Below are positions 40,201 to 48,839 of a stretch of DNA of 64,000 bases, one piece after another (positions within the stretch are counted from its first letter, which is position 1; the number at the start of each line of letters is the position of its first letter). The notes below the pieces were generated by a model. That model worked only from the letters and a program-made list of their open reading frames with translations, was not told the DNA's origin and ran no database searches. Source of the DNA: Amyelois transitella (lineage: Eukaryota; Arthropoda; Insecta; Lepidoptera; Pyralidae); the NCBI RefSeq assembly GCF_032362555.1, contig NC_083507.1, positions 7,753,001 to 7,817,000 on the forward strand, read 5' to 3'. The translations under genes were made by a program, and so were the position numbers.

Positions 40201-43200
40201 ATGAATCCATATTGTGGTTTGTCCCAAGGCGATAATAAGCTCGCGGAAGAGCCAGCAGCTGCAGTGCGAGCTGTGGGACTGGGACCCGGGGATGGGCATT
40301 CAGAACGATGATTTTCTCGGCAGGTCCGTTAAGCGCTACGTGCATTGTCACATTAGCGTCATCTCATCAACGTGTTGTTTTATACTTTTTTATGTCCTAG
40401 ATTCTTAATGTCATTTTATTTAAATATAACTGTGTCACTATTAAACATTTTTAAAATTGAAAACGATGATGTTAAGATTCTGTATGTTTTGAGATCTAAC
40501 TGGGTTTATTTATTCCTTTGCTAAGTGTGTTATTTTCTGTTATTTATTTTACATACAAGTTATTACAGAAGGGTTATTCTAATGTGTGGCATATTTGACC
40601 CAATATAACATTATACACTAATACAATTGACACGATTAATTTCGAGCGGCGTACATTGATGCTGTTTTATGACTTGACATGTGGTGGTGTGGTGTTTTAA
40701 TATGGTGGGTTGTGACAGTCTGTACTGCGATGTTCGGCGATGGAGGCCGTGATCAAGCTATATGACTGGGACCGCGCGGGCCGCGACGAAAAGCTGGGCA
40801 GGTCGGTGGCTAGCGAGCCTTATACGGAACACCACTCAATGCCAACAACACTGTACTGACTACTTGTACACTATGTGAATGTGGCTATTGTACACATCTC
40901 TCTGTGCCTGATACCGATGGTGGCGTCGCTAGATAGCATCGAAATATTAGCAGTCTTATTTTAAACACTTCATATTTCAAATTCTGATAATGGTATGCAC
41001 ACTTAAAATATCAAAATCTAAGACGGTATAAGCAATTTTATCTAAATTACCTAGCTATTTACATATCTGATTGCCTATTAACAAACTCCTTATTGTCGAT
41101 TTATTATGGTCCCATAATTTACTGTGATCGTAAACAGAATAAGTGCCTGATTAACTATGTAACAAAAGAGGGTAGTATATGATGATTACTGACCGACTGA
41201 CTACCCTGAGTCCGGATTTAGCGACGTCACTTGCTGGCATGTAGTCTCTAGCATAGTATACTCGCACTTAATTGACTGTCACAACATATCGGTTGAAAAT
41301 CATTATACCGCACTGTACATAATATGTACCACAAAACGCACATTCTTTCGAATACATATGACGAGAAAAGTAAACAGAAGATGTAAATATATGAATAATA
41401 TTATATATTTTTAATTTATATGATTTTGTAGTGATAACATTCAATATTTACTAATATTAATTTCGAAGATTATAATAGTGACATCGTAGTAACATTTTAT
41501 TTTCGTAACTCATTATTAGCCAATCAACGCTTGGCTTCAATTAAACAACTAACTCAAATAACTGAACCTTCATGTCGTATTTATTTCCACCTTACTAATT
41601 AAAGCAGATTAACTATAAATTAACTCGCATTATGTTGTGTTAACCCAAGAAACTTGTACAACACAACTGCAACAGCTTGTTGGACGTTGAAAAAGGTTTA
41701 AAGGAAAACAAACTACTTTTACTAATAGTTTGTATTTTGCAGATGCTCTTTGGACATCTCTCAAGTTGTGCGGTTGGGAAGAATGGACACGGTAAGATAT
41801 TAAACCACAAATCAATTCTTAATCTTAAACCTTCTTGTTTTAGTTTTAACATTGCAAACTGGCCATACATGTAAAATGTTATAATCATAAGAATGTTAAA
41901 AATATTTGTTGCAGTGGCAAACCCTTCAACAAGCAAAGCATGGTAAAGTTCACCTGCGTCTGTCCTGGCATCGTCTGTCTTGTGATGCATCGGATCTCAG
42001 TCACGTGAGTGATCATTCGGTCAAGAGCAGAGCATGGTCATAGAGATAGTTTTTTGTATCGGAGTGTATTCTTTAAATTTTATTATTGAAACTTATTTGC
42101 AGGCTATCACAGAAACTCAACTGATCAAGACCGGAGATCTGAGCTCAGCTGTACTCTCAGTTTATATCGACTCTTGCAAAAAATTACCTGTAAGTTACTT
42201 ACATTTTATCTGACTATGTACCTTTATAATACTGTGCGTTGAGATTTGGTAATAATCATGTGACAGGAGGAAGAAAGCCACGTTTCTCTAATTAATACAC
42301 TATGGCTACCCTTCAAACTGCGTTTACTTATCCATAAGATTTAACTAAGGCTTCTCGGCCATTGTCATGTCACATCATTCTAGACTATTTATCATAAGTT
42401 TGAGACTTAATGGGAAAACTCGTTACAGAACGCGCGCGCGCAATCCCGACCCGATCCTTACCTGACGGTGACCGTAGGCAAGAAGACGGAGACCACAGCT
42501 GTTCAGATGCGCACCGACGACCCCGTGTACGAGATCGGGTTCTCCTTCCTCGTGCAGAACCCGGAGATCGACATGTTGGAGATCAAAGTAAGGAATCCCG
42601 AATCAAATGTTACCTACAAGTTACCGGTAGGCAAACAAAAAGGTAGACAGAAAAGGCAAGACGATTGTGCGTAAAGTGGACTGTCGGTCGGTGTCTGGGA
42701 TACGGCGACTAGACTATTGCAATGTTTGGTAACTTGACGCGACATCTTATTCGGAATTTTTGCAGAGATTTAATGCTCTTGAGTGCCAAATTAATTAACA
42801 TCCATTGGATATTTTCAATTATCACAATTTAATGAGAGATAGTGTGTGTTAAAATCTAAAAGATTAAATTTTGCGAAATAAATCTAAAACGATACTTATA
42901 CAAATATTTTTTCCAGGCCATAGACTCCAAAACGTCAAACCAACTCGGTCAACTGGTGTACTCTATTTCATCGTTGCTGAAACAAAAGGATCTAAGTCTG
43001 CTTACACAACCTTTGATGCTGCAGAAGTCGGGACCGGAATCAAAGATCATTTTGTCTCTGCAACTGAGGGTATGTTACTGGGAAGATAAATAATTTTAAA
43101 AGCTACTCTCAAATGTTTACACTGTCTGATTTAAATACGTTAAAAATCTGATTTTCATATTGTCGAATAAAAGTAGTTTAAATAACGATGGTAATGTTTT

Positions 43201-44096
43201 TTTTTAATAATCACTTACTCCTGGTTAGGGGATAGTTATCACTAGGCGAAGCTCAGTATCATAACATGCTGTACATAGAATTAAATTCTGTATGATTAAA
43301 ATATTTCAGTATTTTCAATAAAATGCACTGATACGTATACTGTTTTCAGTAATTACTAAAGATTTGATTTACCCAATAACCAGATCCTTAAAGAGGCGGT
43401 CAAAGAGGGGGACGTAGAGGAGGATTCACAAGCGGAGTCCGCCAGCGCCGACCCGCCGCCGCCCGCGGGCGACGCCACCAACACCGCTCCCGAGACGCCG
43501 CCCACTGAGCAGACAGGTTCTTTTTTTTAATTTGCCATTTATTTTTATGTTACAGTTTCAAGTTGTCATGAGTACAGGAAAATGTAAAAGTTTTCAGTAT
43601 GTAACATCTAAAAACGTTTTTTCAGATTTTATTGTTGTCCGACGGAAACTGAGAGCGGGAAATATTTTCGTCCCCAAACAGCTGACAAATGTTTTTTAAC
43701 TGTCTGCTTCATTGTTAGTTGATAATAAAAGTGTTAATTTTGTCACCTATTAGAACATTCAAATGAGCAAATGAAGCGATTATAGGATTCTATTATTATA
43801 ATTTAACAAATCAACATCTGAAAATTGAGAAGCCCGATTTACAACCCCATTAAGCTTAATGTATGTGTAGACAAAAACTCAATGTATTGTTATCCTCTGT
43901 CTAGCCCCGCCCGCCGCTCCGGAACTGAAAAACATTGAAGACCCCTCTTCTGATAACACGTCGCAGAAATCTGTTCCCGTAGAACCAATTGTCAAAGAAG
44001 GTTAGTAGTAGCACCAATGTCAATATTTCAGCTAAGAACTTCCAAGGTTTTTTTTAAATAAATGTCTAATTACTACGCTTTTATTAGCTTGGGTTG

Positions 44097-44127
<31 letters not shown>

Positions 44128-47100
44128 CGGAATCTTTGAGCTTAATTTTCACTGATTTCTAAACGTCTGATCAACTTGAAACTTTGCACACGTATCAAGG
44201 ACCGATGACAATGCAATATTTTGATAAAAGTTTCTCATTATCCTTATTAAAACTGCCAGGATTAATAAATTCATTTTTAGATCCTTCGTATGAGAGTAAG
44301 AGAGACAGAGATAGCACCAGTGCCAGTAATCTCCATACAAGAAACCAAGAAGTTCTGACGTATAAGGAGTCCAAAAAGAGATGTAATATATTTCCATATA
44401 ATGTTACTATTAACCTGAGGCTTTTTTATTTCATCGCATCGCTCTATTTAGAATTACCATTAGAAACAATAGTAGAATTAGTAGAATATTTTAAAACAAT
44501 AAAAAATATATAAGTAATAAAAAAAAAGTAATAAATGAAAATTGAACAACTAAATTTACAACAATACAAGAATAAAGTTACTACCTACAGAACTTTGCGA
44601 TATTTAATACGTATTTAACATATTAATGCGATTCTTGAATTAACATTATGTAACTTTTGCATATTTATAATAGCAACACTGTAATACTCGCTTGGAAAAT
44701 GAGTGACAGTTTGTTTATTTATGTAAAATAAGTTTTGCAGTAAGTTTTGAATTCGATTCTAACACCTGTAAACTTTCTTTCTGTTTTTTTTACCGGTGCC
44801 TGTGTATTTACCTATTTGCACTTTGTTTTGTGCTGATAACTTGTCGTTATTTGGAGTTTGGAATCTTCCGTTGAGTCGAGCTTTGTTCTTCCGGATATTC
44901 GTGTGATTTTATCATCTGAGATTGGACTCTGACTGTGTTCACTGTGTTGTGCAGATATTTTGAGATAGGACTCCTGTAAAAAGTACCTGATTATTTGAGA
45001 TAGGAGTCCCAAGTTTGTGTTTGTTTTTGTGAAAGACAGATTTTACTACAAAAGTGCCACGATGTCTTCAGATAAACATTGTTGCGTTCCTGGTTGTAAA
45101 GGCAGTGGAGGTATGTTTGAAATATTTTTGTTCCTGTATCAATCTGCCTCTTAATCTTGTGGTTTGATTCCTGGCAAGGCCACAATCGAAAATTGTTATG
45201 TTTGGATAGTCAAAAATATTATTAACAGTGATTTATCACTATAAAATTCTTTTCAACTGGGTTTAACAATCATCATACATACATGCATACATATAATCAC
45301 GTCTATATCCCTTGCGGGGTAGACAGAGCCAACAGTCTTGTAAAGACTGATAGGCCACCTTCAGCTTTTGGGCTTTAAGATAGAATTGAGATTCAAATAG
45401 TGACAGGTTGCTAGCCCATCGCCTAAAAAAGAATCATGATGATGAGAATATTATGAGATTTAATCCAATCAGGCCACATATAACTTTAAGAAAGTTAGTT
45501 GTGAAAACCTCCGGCGATGGGCGCATGGTTGCGAAAGTCATTTCTAGTAAGATAGTTATACAGCGTAGTAGAAGTAGTAGGAAGTTAACACTTCTACCAA
45601 AAAATAATTGTATAAAAAAACTAAAAAACTAGGCGTTTTATTGCTAATCAAACTAAAAAATAGAAAATAAATAATAGTTTAAAAAAAACTAAAAAACTAC
45701 GCTTTATTGCTAATCAAACTAAAAAATAGAAAATAAAATTTAAAGACAAAGGAATTATAAAACAGTAGTAGCAAGTCGAACAATCGGTTATAGTCAATTA
45801 CCTCCGATTAAAATTATAACAAATTAAATTTATAAACAAAACAATTTAAATCAGAGTAAAAAGCGTGGGGTGCATTTTACTTCATTTTCATAACTCTCTT
45901 GTCATAAATATATGCTAATAGAATGATTTTAATATTTACTACATCAGGCACCCCACGCTTTTTACTCTGATTTAAATTGTTTTGTTTATAAATTTAATTT
46001 GTTATAATTTTAATCGGAGGTAATTGACTATAACCGATTGTTCGACTTGCTACTACTGTTTTATAATTCCTTTGTCTTTAAATTTTATTTTCTATTTTTT
46101 AGTTTGATTAGCAATAAAGCGTAGTTTTTTAGTTTTTTTTAAACTATTATTTATATTAATTTCAGGCACCGCCTTCACAGTACGAATATTACAAATCTTT
46201 AGTTCCTTTTTTTTCTCTAAAACTACATAATGTTTTCAGAAGTCCAACAAGAATTTCAGGCACCGCCATCAGGACGGCAATCTCCTAAACTAGTCCACAG
46301 GACCTCATCACTGACTACGTGAGTGTTTTATTTACCATACAGATGACTTAAAATAAATACCATTTTTTTTATTAAATAGTCATTCGGTTTCGTTCATATT
46401 GTTTTACTTTTCTTTTTCAGATCTGCCGGGGAAGCGGGCTTAGGACGCATACTGCTCTCATTAAGATACAGCATGCAAAACCAAACTTTATTTATAGTAG
46501 TCCATAAAATTATGTAAGTATTATTGTATATTGCTTTTATTTTTTTCCATTACATACACACATATAATCACGTTTACATCCCTTGCGGTGTAGACAGAGA
46601 TGATAGGCCACGTTCAGCAGATTGCTAGCCAATCGCCTAAAAGAATCCCGAGTTTATAAGCCCTTAGTCGCCTTTTACACACATTGGAAAGGGTCTATTA
46701 TTTTTTAAATTTGTCTTTAGTAGAAATCCTGTGGTTGGACCGCACTTCTTGCCTACTTTATGAATTCCATAAAAATAGAATAGCAATGATTAAAACATTC
46801 CTACTATATGGATGAAAACAACCATATTTTTAGTTTTAAATTCCTATTTTATTTTGTCTAGGCACATACCACTCAAAGACCCGAGCAACGTCCCAGACCC
46901 GTACGTAAAGCTGTACTTACTGCCAGGAAGATCTAAGGACTCTAAACGCAAGACATTGGTAAGTAATATTTTATTATCAACGCTATCGTTAAATTCTTGT
47001 GGCTGTGATTGCAGTGAAAAGTAATATTTACATTGCATAGGTTATGTTACAAAAGTGTATGTGATCTTAGACTATTATAATCACGTCTATATCCCTTGCG

Positions 47101-48105
47101 GAGTATCTACTTCGTATCCGGCTCTATCTAGAGCCTACAGTCTTAAACAGACTGATAGATGACGTTCAGTTGTTTGGCCTAATGACCAAACAGCTGAACA
47201 TGGAATAGTAGTTGGAACAGTTGTAAAGTTCCATTTTTTTATTTGGGTATTTTAGACGTTGGGCTTAACAACTTGTCACTTTTGGATAATTTATTCCATC
47301 ATGAGGTCATCCAGCTTATACCTGGCCTTTCAGTCGAGACTGATTACTCTATCTACCATGTAAGGTAGACGTTTTGTAAGTATTAGTACGTATTTTATGT
47401 TTGCGTTCATTCCAAAAACAACACTGTCATGCCTATTTCGAACCCTGTATTTTAATTAGCCACCATTAGCCATATATCTTTTCAAGACTGTTGGCTCTGT
47501 CTAACCTAAAGGTATGAAGACATGATTGTATGTATTTATTTGAATTTAAGGTGGTGAAAGACAGCTGCATGCCGGAGTACGACGAGCAGTTCGAGTGGGT
47601 GATTCCCCACGCAGAGCTGCACTCGCGCCAGCTCGAGATCACGGTCGCCACGCACAAGGGTTTCCTTGGCGGCAGCCCCGTTATTGGCCAGGTCAGTGTC
47701 TGTATTAAACATCATACATTGCCTTTAATATCCGCAGCTAATGTTCCTTTTTAACGGTGAAACAATTTTCATGATCAGTATTCCCGAAGATAAGCCCTCA
47801 CAAACGAACGATTCGATTTCGCGTTGACATCATCTTAAGCTGCGCACGGAAATAGTATGATGTATACTACTAGATCTAGTACTAGAGCACTTTTTACTTT
47901 GTTGCTATTCAACCTTTCCTTTGTCAAGCAATATTTTAAGTATCAATATTTTCAGGAACAACCCAAAAAGAAAACTATATTTTAAACTCTTAATTATTTT
48001 CTTTTTATGTTTTTTCAGGTAATAGTACACCTCAATCAATATGACTTCCGCGAGGCGAAGACATTGTGGTTTGATCTCATGCCGGAATCGTCACCAAGAG
48101 ATTAA
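31295..48105 (+). CDS. Esyt2: Extended synaptotagmin (Esyt2 type)
   Basis: Tethers the endoplasmic reticulum to the plasma membrane and moves lipids at the contact. Exons: 31295-31297, 31570-31677, 35182-35379, 35632-35673, 35771-35911, 36305-36381, 36628-36694, 37006-37151, 37415-37535, 37761-37824, 37972-38078, one of 39130-39215, 40229-40323 or 40719-40801, then 41743-41791, 41915-42004, 42103-42189, 42429-42587, 42917-43069, 43384-43516, 43905-44000, 46240-46318, 46421-46513, 46862-46958, 47551-47691, 48019-48105. With the first choice the protein is 807 aa. Order: short N-terminus; membrane hairpin (GAVYLVGYMQWSVAWLIGPV); SMP lipid-transfer domain (from ERAEWLNR to MPEPE); C2A (GVLRIHLVQAQNL, KGKSDPYAII); C2B (DPYLTVTVGKK); a Pro/Glu-rich linker; C2C (NVPDPYVKLYLLPG). 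The start ATG is the last three bases of its exon; joined to 31570 it reads MASASDNKMV. The internal ATG at 31591 is an alternative start. Confidence 0.93.
32441..33742 (+). mobile_element. Young 5'-truncated RTE-like LINE
   Basis: A 13-base target duplication (AAATTAGTTCAGA) brackets the element at 32441-32453 and 33730-33742. Between them an uninterrupted frame runs to a stop at 33705. It encodes a reverse-transcriptase core: FVDLEKAYDRV, GVRQGCVASPWLFNLFMD and the catalytic LLYADD, then a C-terminal LRWFGHVERMN and GRPRRTYLDQI. The endonuclease half is missing, so it is dead on arrival by 5' truncation. The first in-frame ATG (32437) belongs to the flanking host DNA. The 3' end is a TATG tandem run, as is usual for RTE elements. 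It lies in the large Esyt2 intron, sense orientation. Perfect flanks and an open frame imply recent insertion. Confidence 0.92.
34858..34965 (+). pseudogene. Partial duplicate of Esyt2 exon 3
   Basis: The sequence from about 34810, including the acceptor (TTTCCATGCAG), closely matches the real exon at 35182 and its upstream flank. It encodes VSIVGAVDLVGYMRWSVV, against VSIVGAVYLVGYMQWSVA in the real exon, and then diverges after GPV into CYFLFNGEF and a stop at 34963-34965. The donor half of the exon is absent. It is either a decaying partial tandem duplicate or an alternative last exon that would make a tiny membrane-anchored product without SMP or C2 domains. I favour decay, because charged residues (Asp, Arg) have entered the hydrophobic hairpin. 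Confidence 0.7.
36391..36483 (-). mobile_element. SINE-like fragment abutting an Esyt2 donor
   Basis: The TATG tail (written CATACATACATA on this strand) begins about ten bases after the exon end at 36381. The tail domain follows up to TTCAGCTGTTCCCGG. The head is missing. It is antisense to Esyt2. Confidence 0.75.
39130..39215 (+). other. Esyt2: Esyt2 alternative C2A exon, version a
   Basis: Begins in phase 0 after AG and ends in phase 2 before GTGAGT. It encodes ARVMHSLGQALEIEVFDKDD and then GNDDDKLG plus a split Arg codon. This covers the C2A strand and the third calcium-binding loop; the D-x-D of FDKDD and a later Asp are the expected calcium ligands. It is the closest of the three versions to vertebrate ESYT2 (PGQELEIELFDED). 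Any one of the three exons joins correctly to 38078 on the left and 41743 on the right. Confidence 0.85.
40229..40323 (+). other. Esyt2: Esyt2 alternative C2A exon, version b
   Basis: Same entry and exit phases as version a. It encodes AIISSRKSQQLQCELWDWDP then GMGIQNDDFLG plus a split Arg codon. It is three codons longer in the loop, keeps WDWD and a later Asp, and ends in the same LGR. The donor (GGCAG then GTCCGT) is weaker than that of version a. Using it together with another version would duplicate the loop, so the exons are expected to be mutually exclusive. Confidence 0.8.
40719..40801 (+). other. Esyt2: Esyt2 alternative C2A exon, version c
   Basis: Same phases again. It encodes SVLRCSAMEAVIKLYDWDRA then GRDEKLG plus a split Arg codon. 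Acceptor TGTGACAG and donor GGTCGG are acceptable. YDWD and the Asp of RDEKLG preserve the calcium-ligand spacing. The first five residues differ completely from versions a and b. Confidence 0.8.
44095..44240 (+). repeat. TATG microsatellite and attached repeat
   Basis: About eight tandem TATG units at 44096-44126 are followed by TAACGGAATCTTTGAGC and CTTGAAACTTTGCACACG, a sequence of the type found at interspersed repeat ends in insects. It lies in the long Esyt2 intron after exon 44000. Confidence 0.55.
44281..44513 (+). other. Possible alternative last exon of Esyt2
   Basis: An acceptor-like TTCATTTTTAG is followed by a frame that continues the phase of the exon ending at 44000. It reads DPSYESKRDRDSTSASNLHT and onwards for about 78 residues to a stop at 44511-44513, with A-rich sequence right after. 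Used as a terminal exon, it would give an isoform lacking the C2C domain. It has no good donor that keeps the frame into 46240. It may equally be chance or part of a mobile insertion nearby. Confidence 0.3.
45061..45109 (+). other. THAP-type first exon, possible DNA transposon remnant
   Basis: Begins ATG and encodes MSSDKHCCVPGCKGSGG, then meets a donor (GAG followed by GTATGT). The pattern Cys-x4-Cys close to the start, with a donor straight after, is typical of the first exon of THAP zinc-finger genes, many of which belong to P-like DNA transposons. No second half of the THAP domain (Cys-x2-His, AVPTY-type motif) was found before the inverted repeat. It sits inside the long Esyt2 intron, same strand. 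A possible C-terminal piece, rich in Lys and Arg, lies at about 45435-45632. Confidence 0.45.
45273..45432 (-). mobile_element. SINE-like retroelement copy
   Basis: From the CATACATACAT tail through CTTGCGGGGTAGACAGAGCC, the AGACTGATAGGCCACCTTC block and GACAGGTTGCTAGCCCATCG, ending at AAAAAAGAATC. The head is missing. Antisense to Esyt2, between the THAP-type exon and the inverted repeat. Confidence 0.8.
45667..46154. repeat. Perfect inverted repeat, 207-bp arms
   Basis: Arms 45667-45873 and 45948-46154 are exact reverse complements over all 207 bases by my reading, with a 74-base spacer. The inner ends read GCACCCCACGCTTTTTACTC going outward. The region immediately left of the left arm (about 45617-45666) repeats part of that arm in direct orientation. 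The structure lies in the long Esyt2 intron and ends 85 bases before the exon at 46240. Transcribed with Esyt2, it would fold into a long duplex. Confidence 0.9.
46158..46173 (+). repeat. 16-base copy of an Esyt2 exon segment
   Basis: AATTTCAGGCACCGCC appears here, three bases beyond the right arm of the inverted repeat, and again at 46252-46267 inside the real exon (encoding EFQAPP). The upstream copy also looks like a splice acceptor (AATTTCAG then GCACCG). Confidence 0.75.
46549..46695 (-). mobile_element. SINE-like retroelement copy, internally deleted
   Basis: Tail CATACACACATATAATCACG, then CCTTGCGGTGTAGACAGAG, a short gap, and AGCCAATCGCCTAAAAGAATC to GGAAAGGGTC. Antisense to Esyt2, between exons 46513 and 46862. 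Confidence 0.75.
47074..47180 (-). mobile_element. SINE-like fragment
   Basis: TATAATCACGTCTATATCCC through CAGTCTTAAACAGACTGATA to GTTCAGTTGTTTGGCC. It adjoins a second, opposite-orientation piece of the same family that begins at about 47184 (GACCAAACAGCTGAACATGG), so the join is palindromic. Confidence 0.7.
47455..47541 (+). mobile_element. SINE-like tail next to an Esyt2 acceptor
   Basis: CTTTTCAAGACTGTTGGCTC, TGTCTAACC and ATTGTATGTATTT form the family tail. It ends about ten bases before the exon at 47551, so the element supplies part of the sequence preceding that acceptor (TTTGAATTTAAG). Confidence 0.7.
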
Positions 48106-48839
48106 TATACATAATATTTAATTTCAGCATGAATCTGTTTCTTATGATTTATTTTTATCATTCTATAGTTGCCATTGTAAGGATTTATAACACTTTTGGC
48201 AGATATGTTGTTAGAAAATAGGATGCTTGTTACTTAAAACTATTTTTTATGATTAAAATACACGCAAGTCCCATTTGGATGAAAATGTTCAATCAAATTA
48301 GGATATTTCTATCTTAACTGCTGTCTGTGATGAATTAACTGATCATTGTAATTTTTCCTGTTTGTTGTTAAAAGTACTATTGTGTTTATGAATAACAGCA
48401 AGAGCTATATCTCTATAGGGTATACCCTATGTATATGCATTACATATAATATACACATGTTGCATTGTTATAAACTTTATTTATATTTATCAAAAAATGC
48501 TTTATTGTAATATGCTGAGTGCACACTATTATCACTGTTTGAAATTAAGAATGCATTTATTTTTAACTAGAGCTGAAATAAATTCAAATTTTAAGTAAAA
48601 ATGCTATTACAAATAAGTGTTCGCTTTTTATATTGAAAGATTAATAAACACTATAAGAAAAAGTTTGTTTTACTGTATAAAACCAAAGTGGGGTACAACT
48701 TAATGTAAAGTGATGACACATTCATAGGTGAATGTCAAACTTATTTGTTATTACATTATTCTAGACATTACATTTACAGTCTTGAAAAATTTTCTCACAC
48801 TTATCATAAGTTTGCACACAATGCTGCAAATTTTCCTAA
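48106..48839. other. Tail-to-tail 3' regions of Esyt2 and CBP20
   Basis: Only 734 bases separate the two stop codons. Forward AATAAA signals lie at about 48578 and 48649 for Esyt2. A reverse-strand signal (TTTATT on this strand) at about 48476 could serve CBP20. If these are used, the two transcripts overlap over roughly 100-200 bases. Confidence 0.55.

Noticed and set aside
44096-44126. Tandem TATG array considered as a CRISPR-like or satellite array
   Set aside because: It is a plain four-base microsatellite; no spacers and no associated genes.
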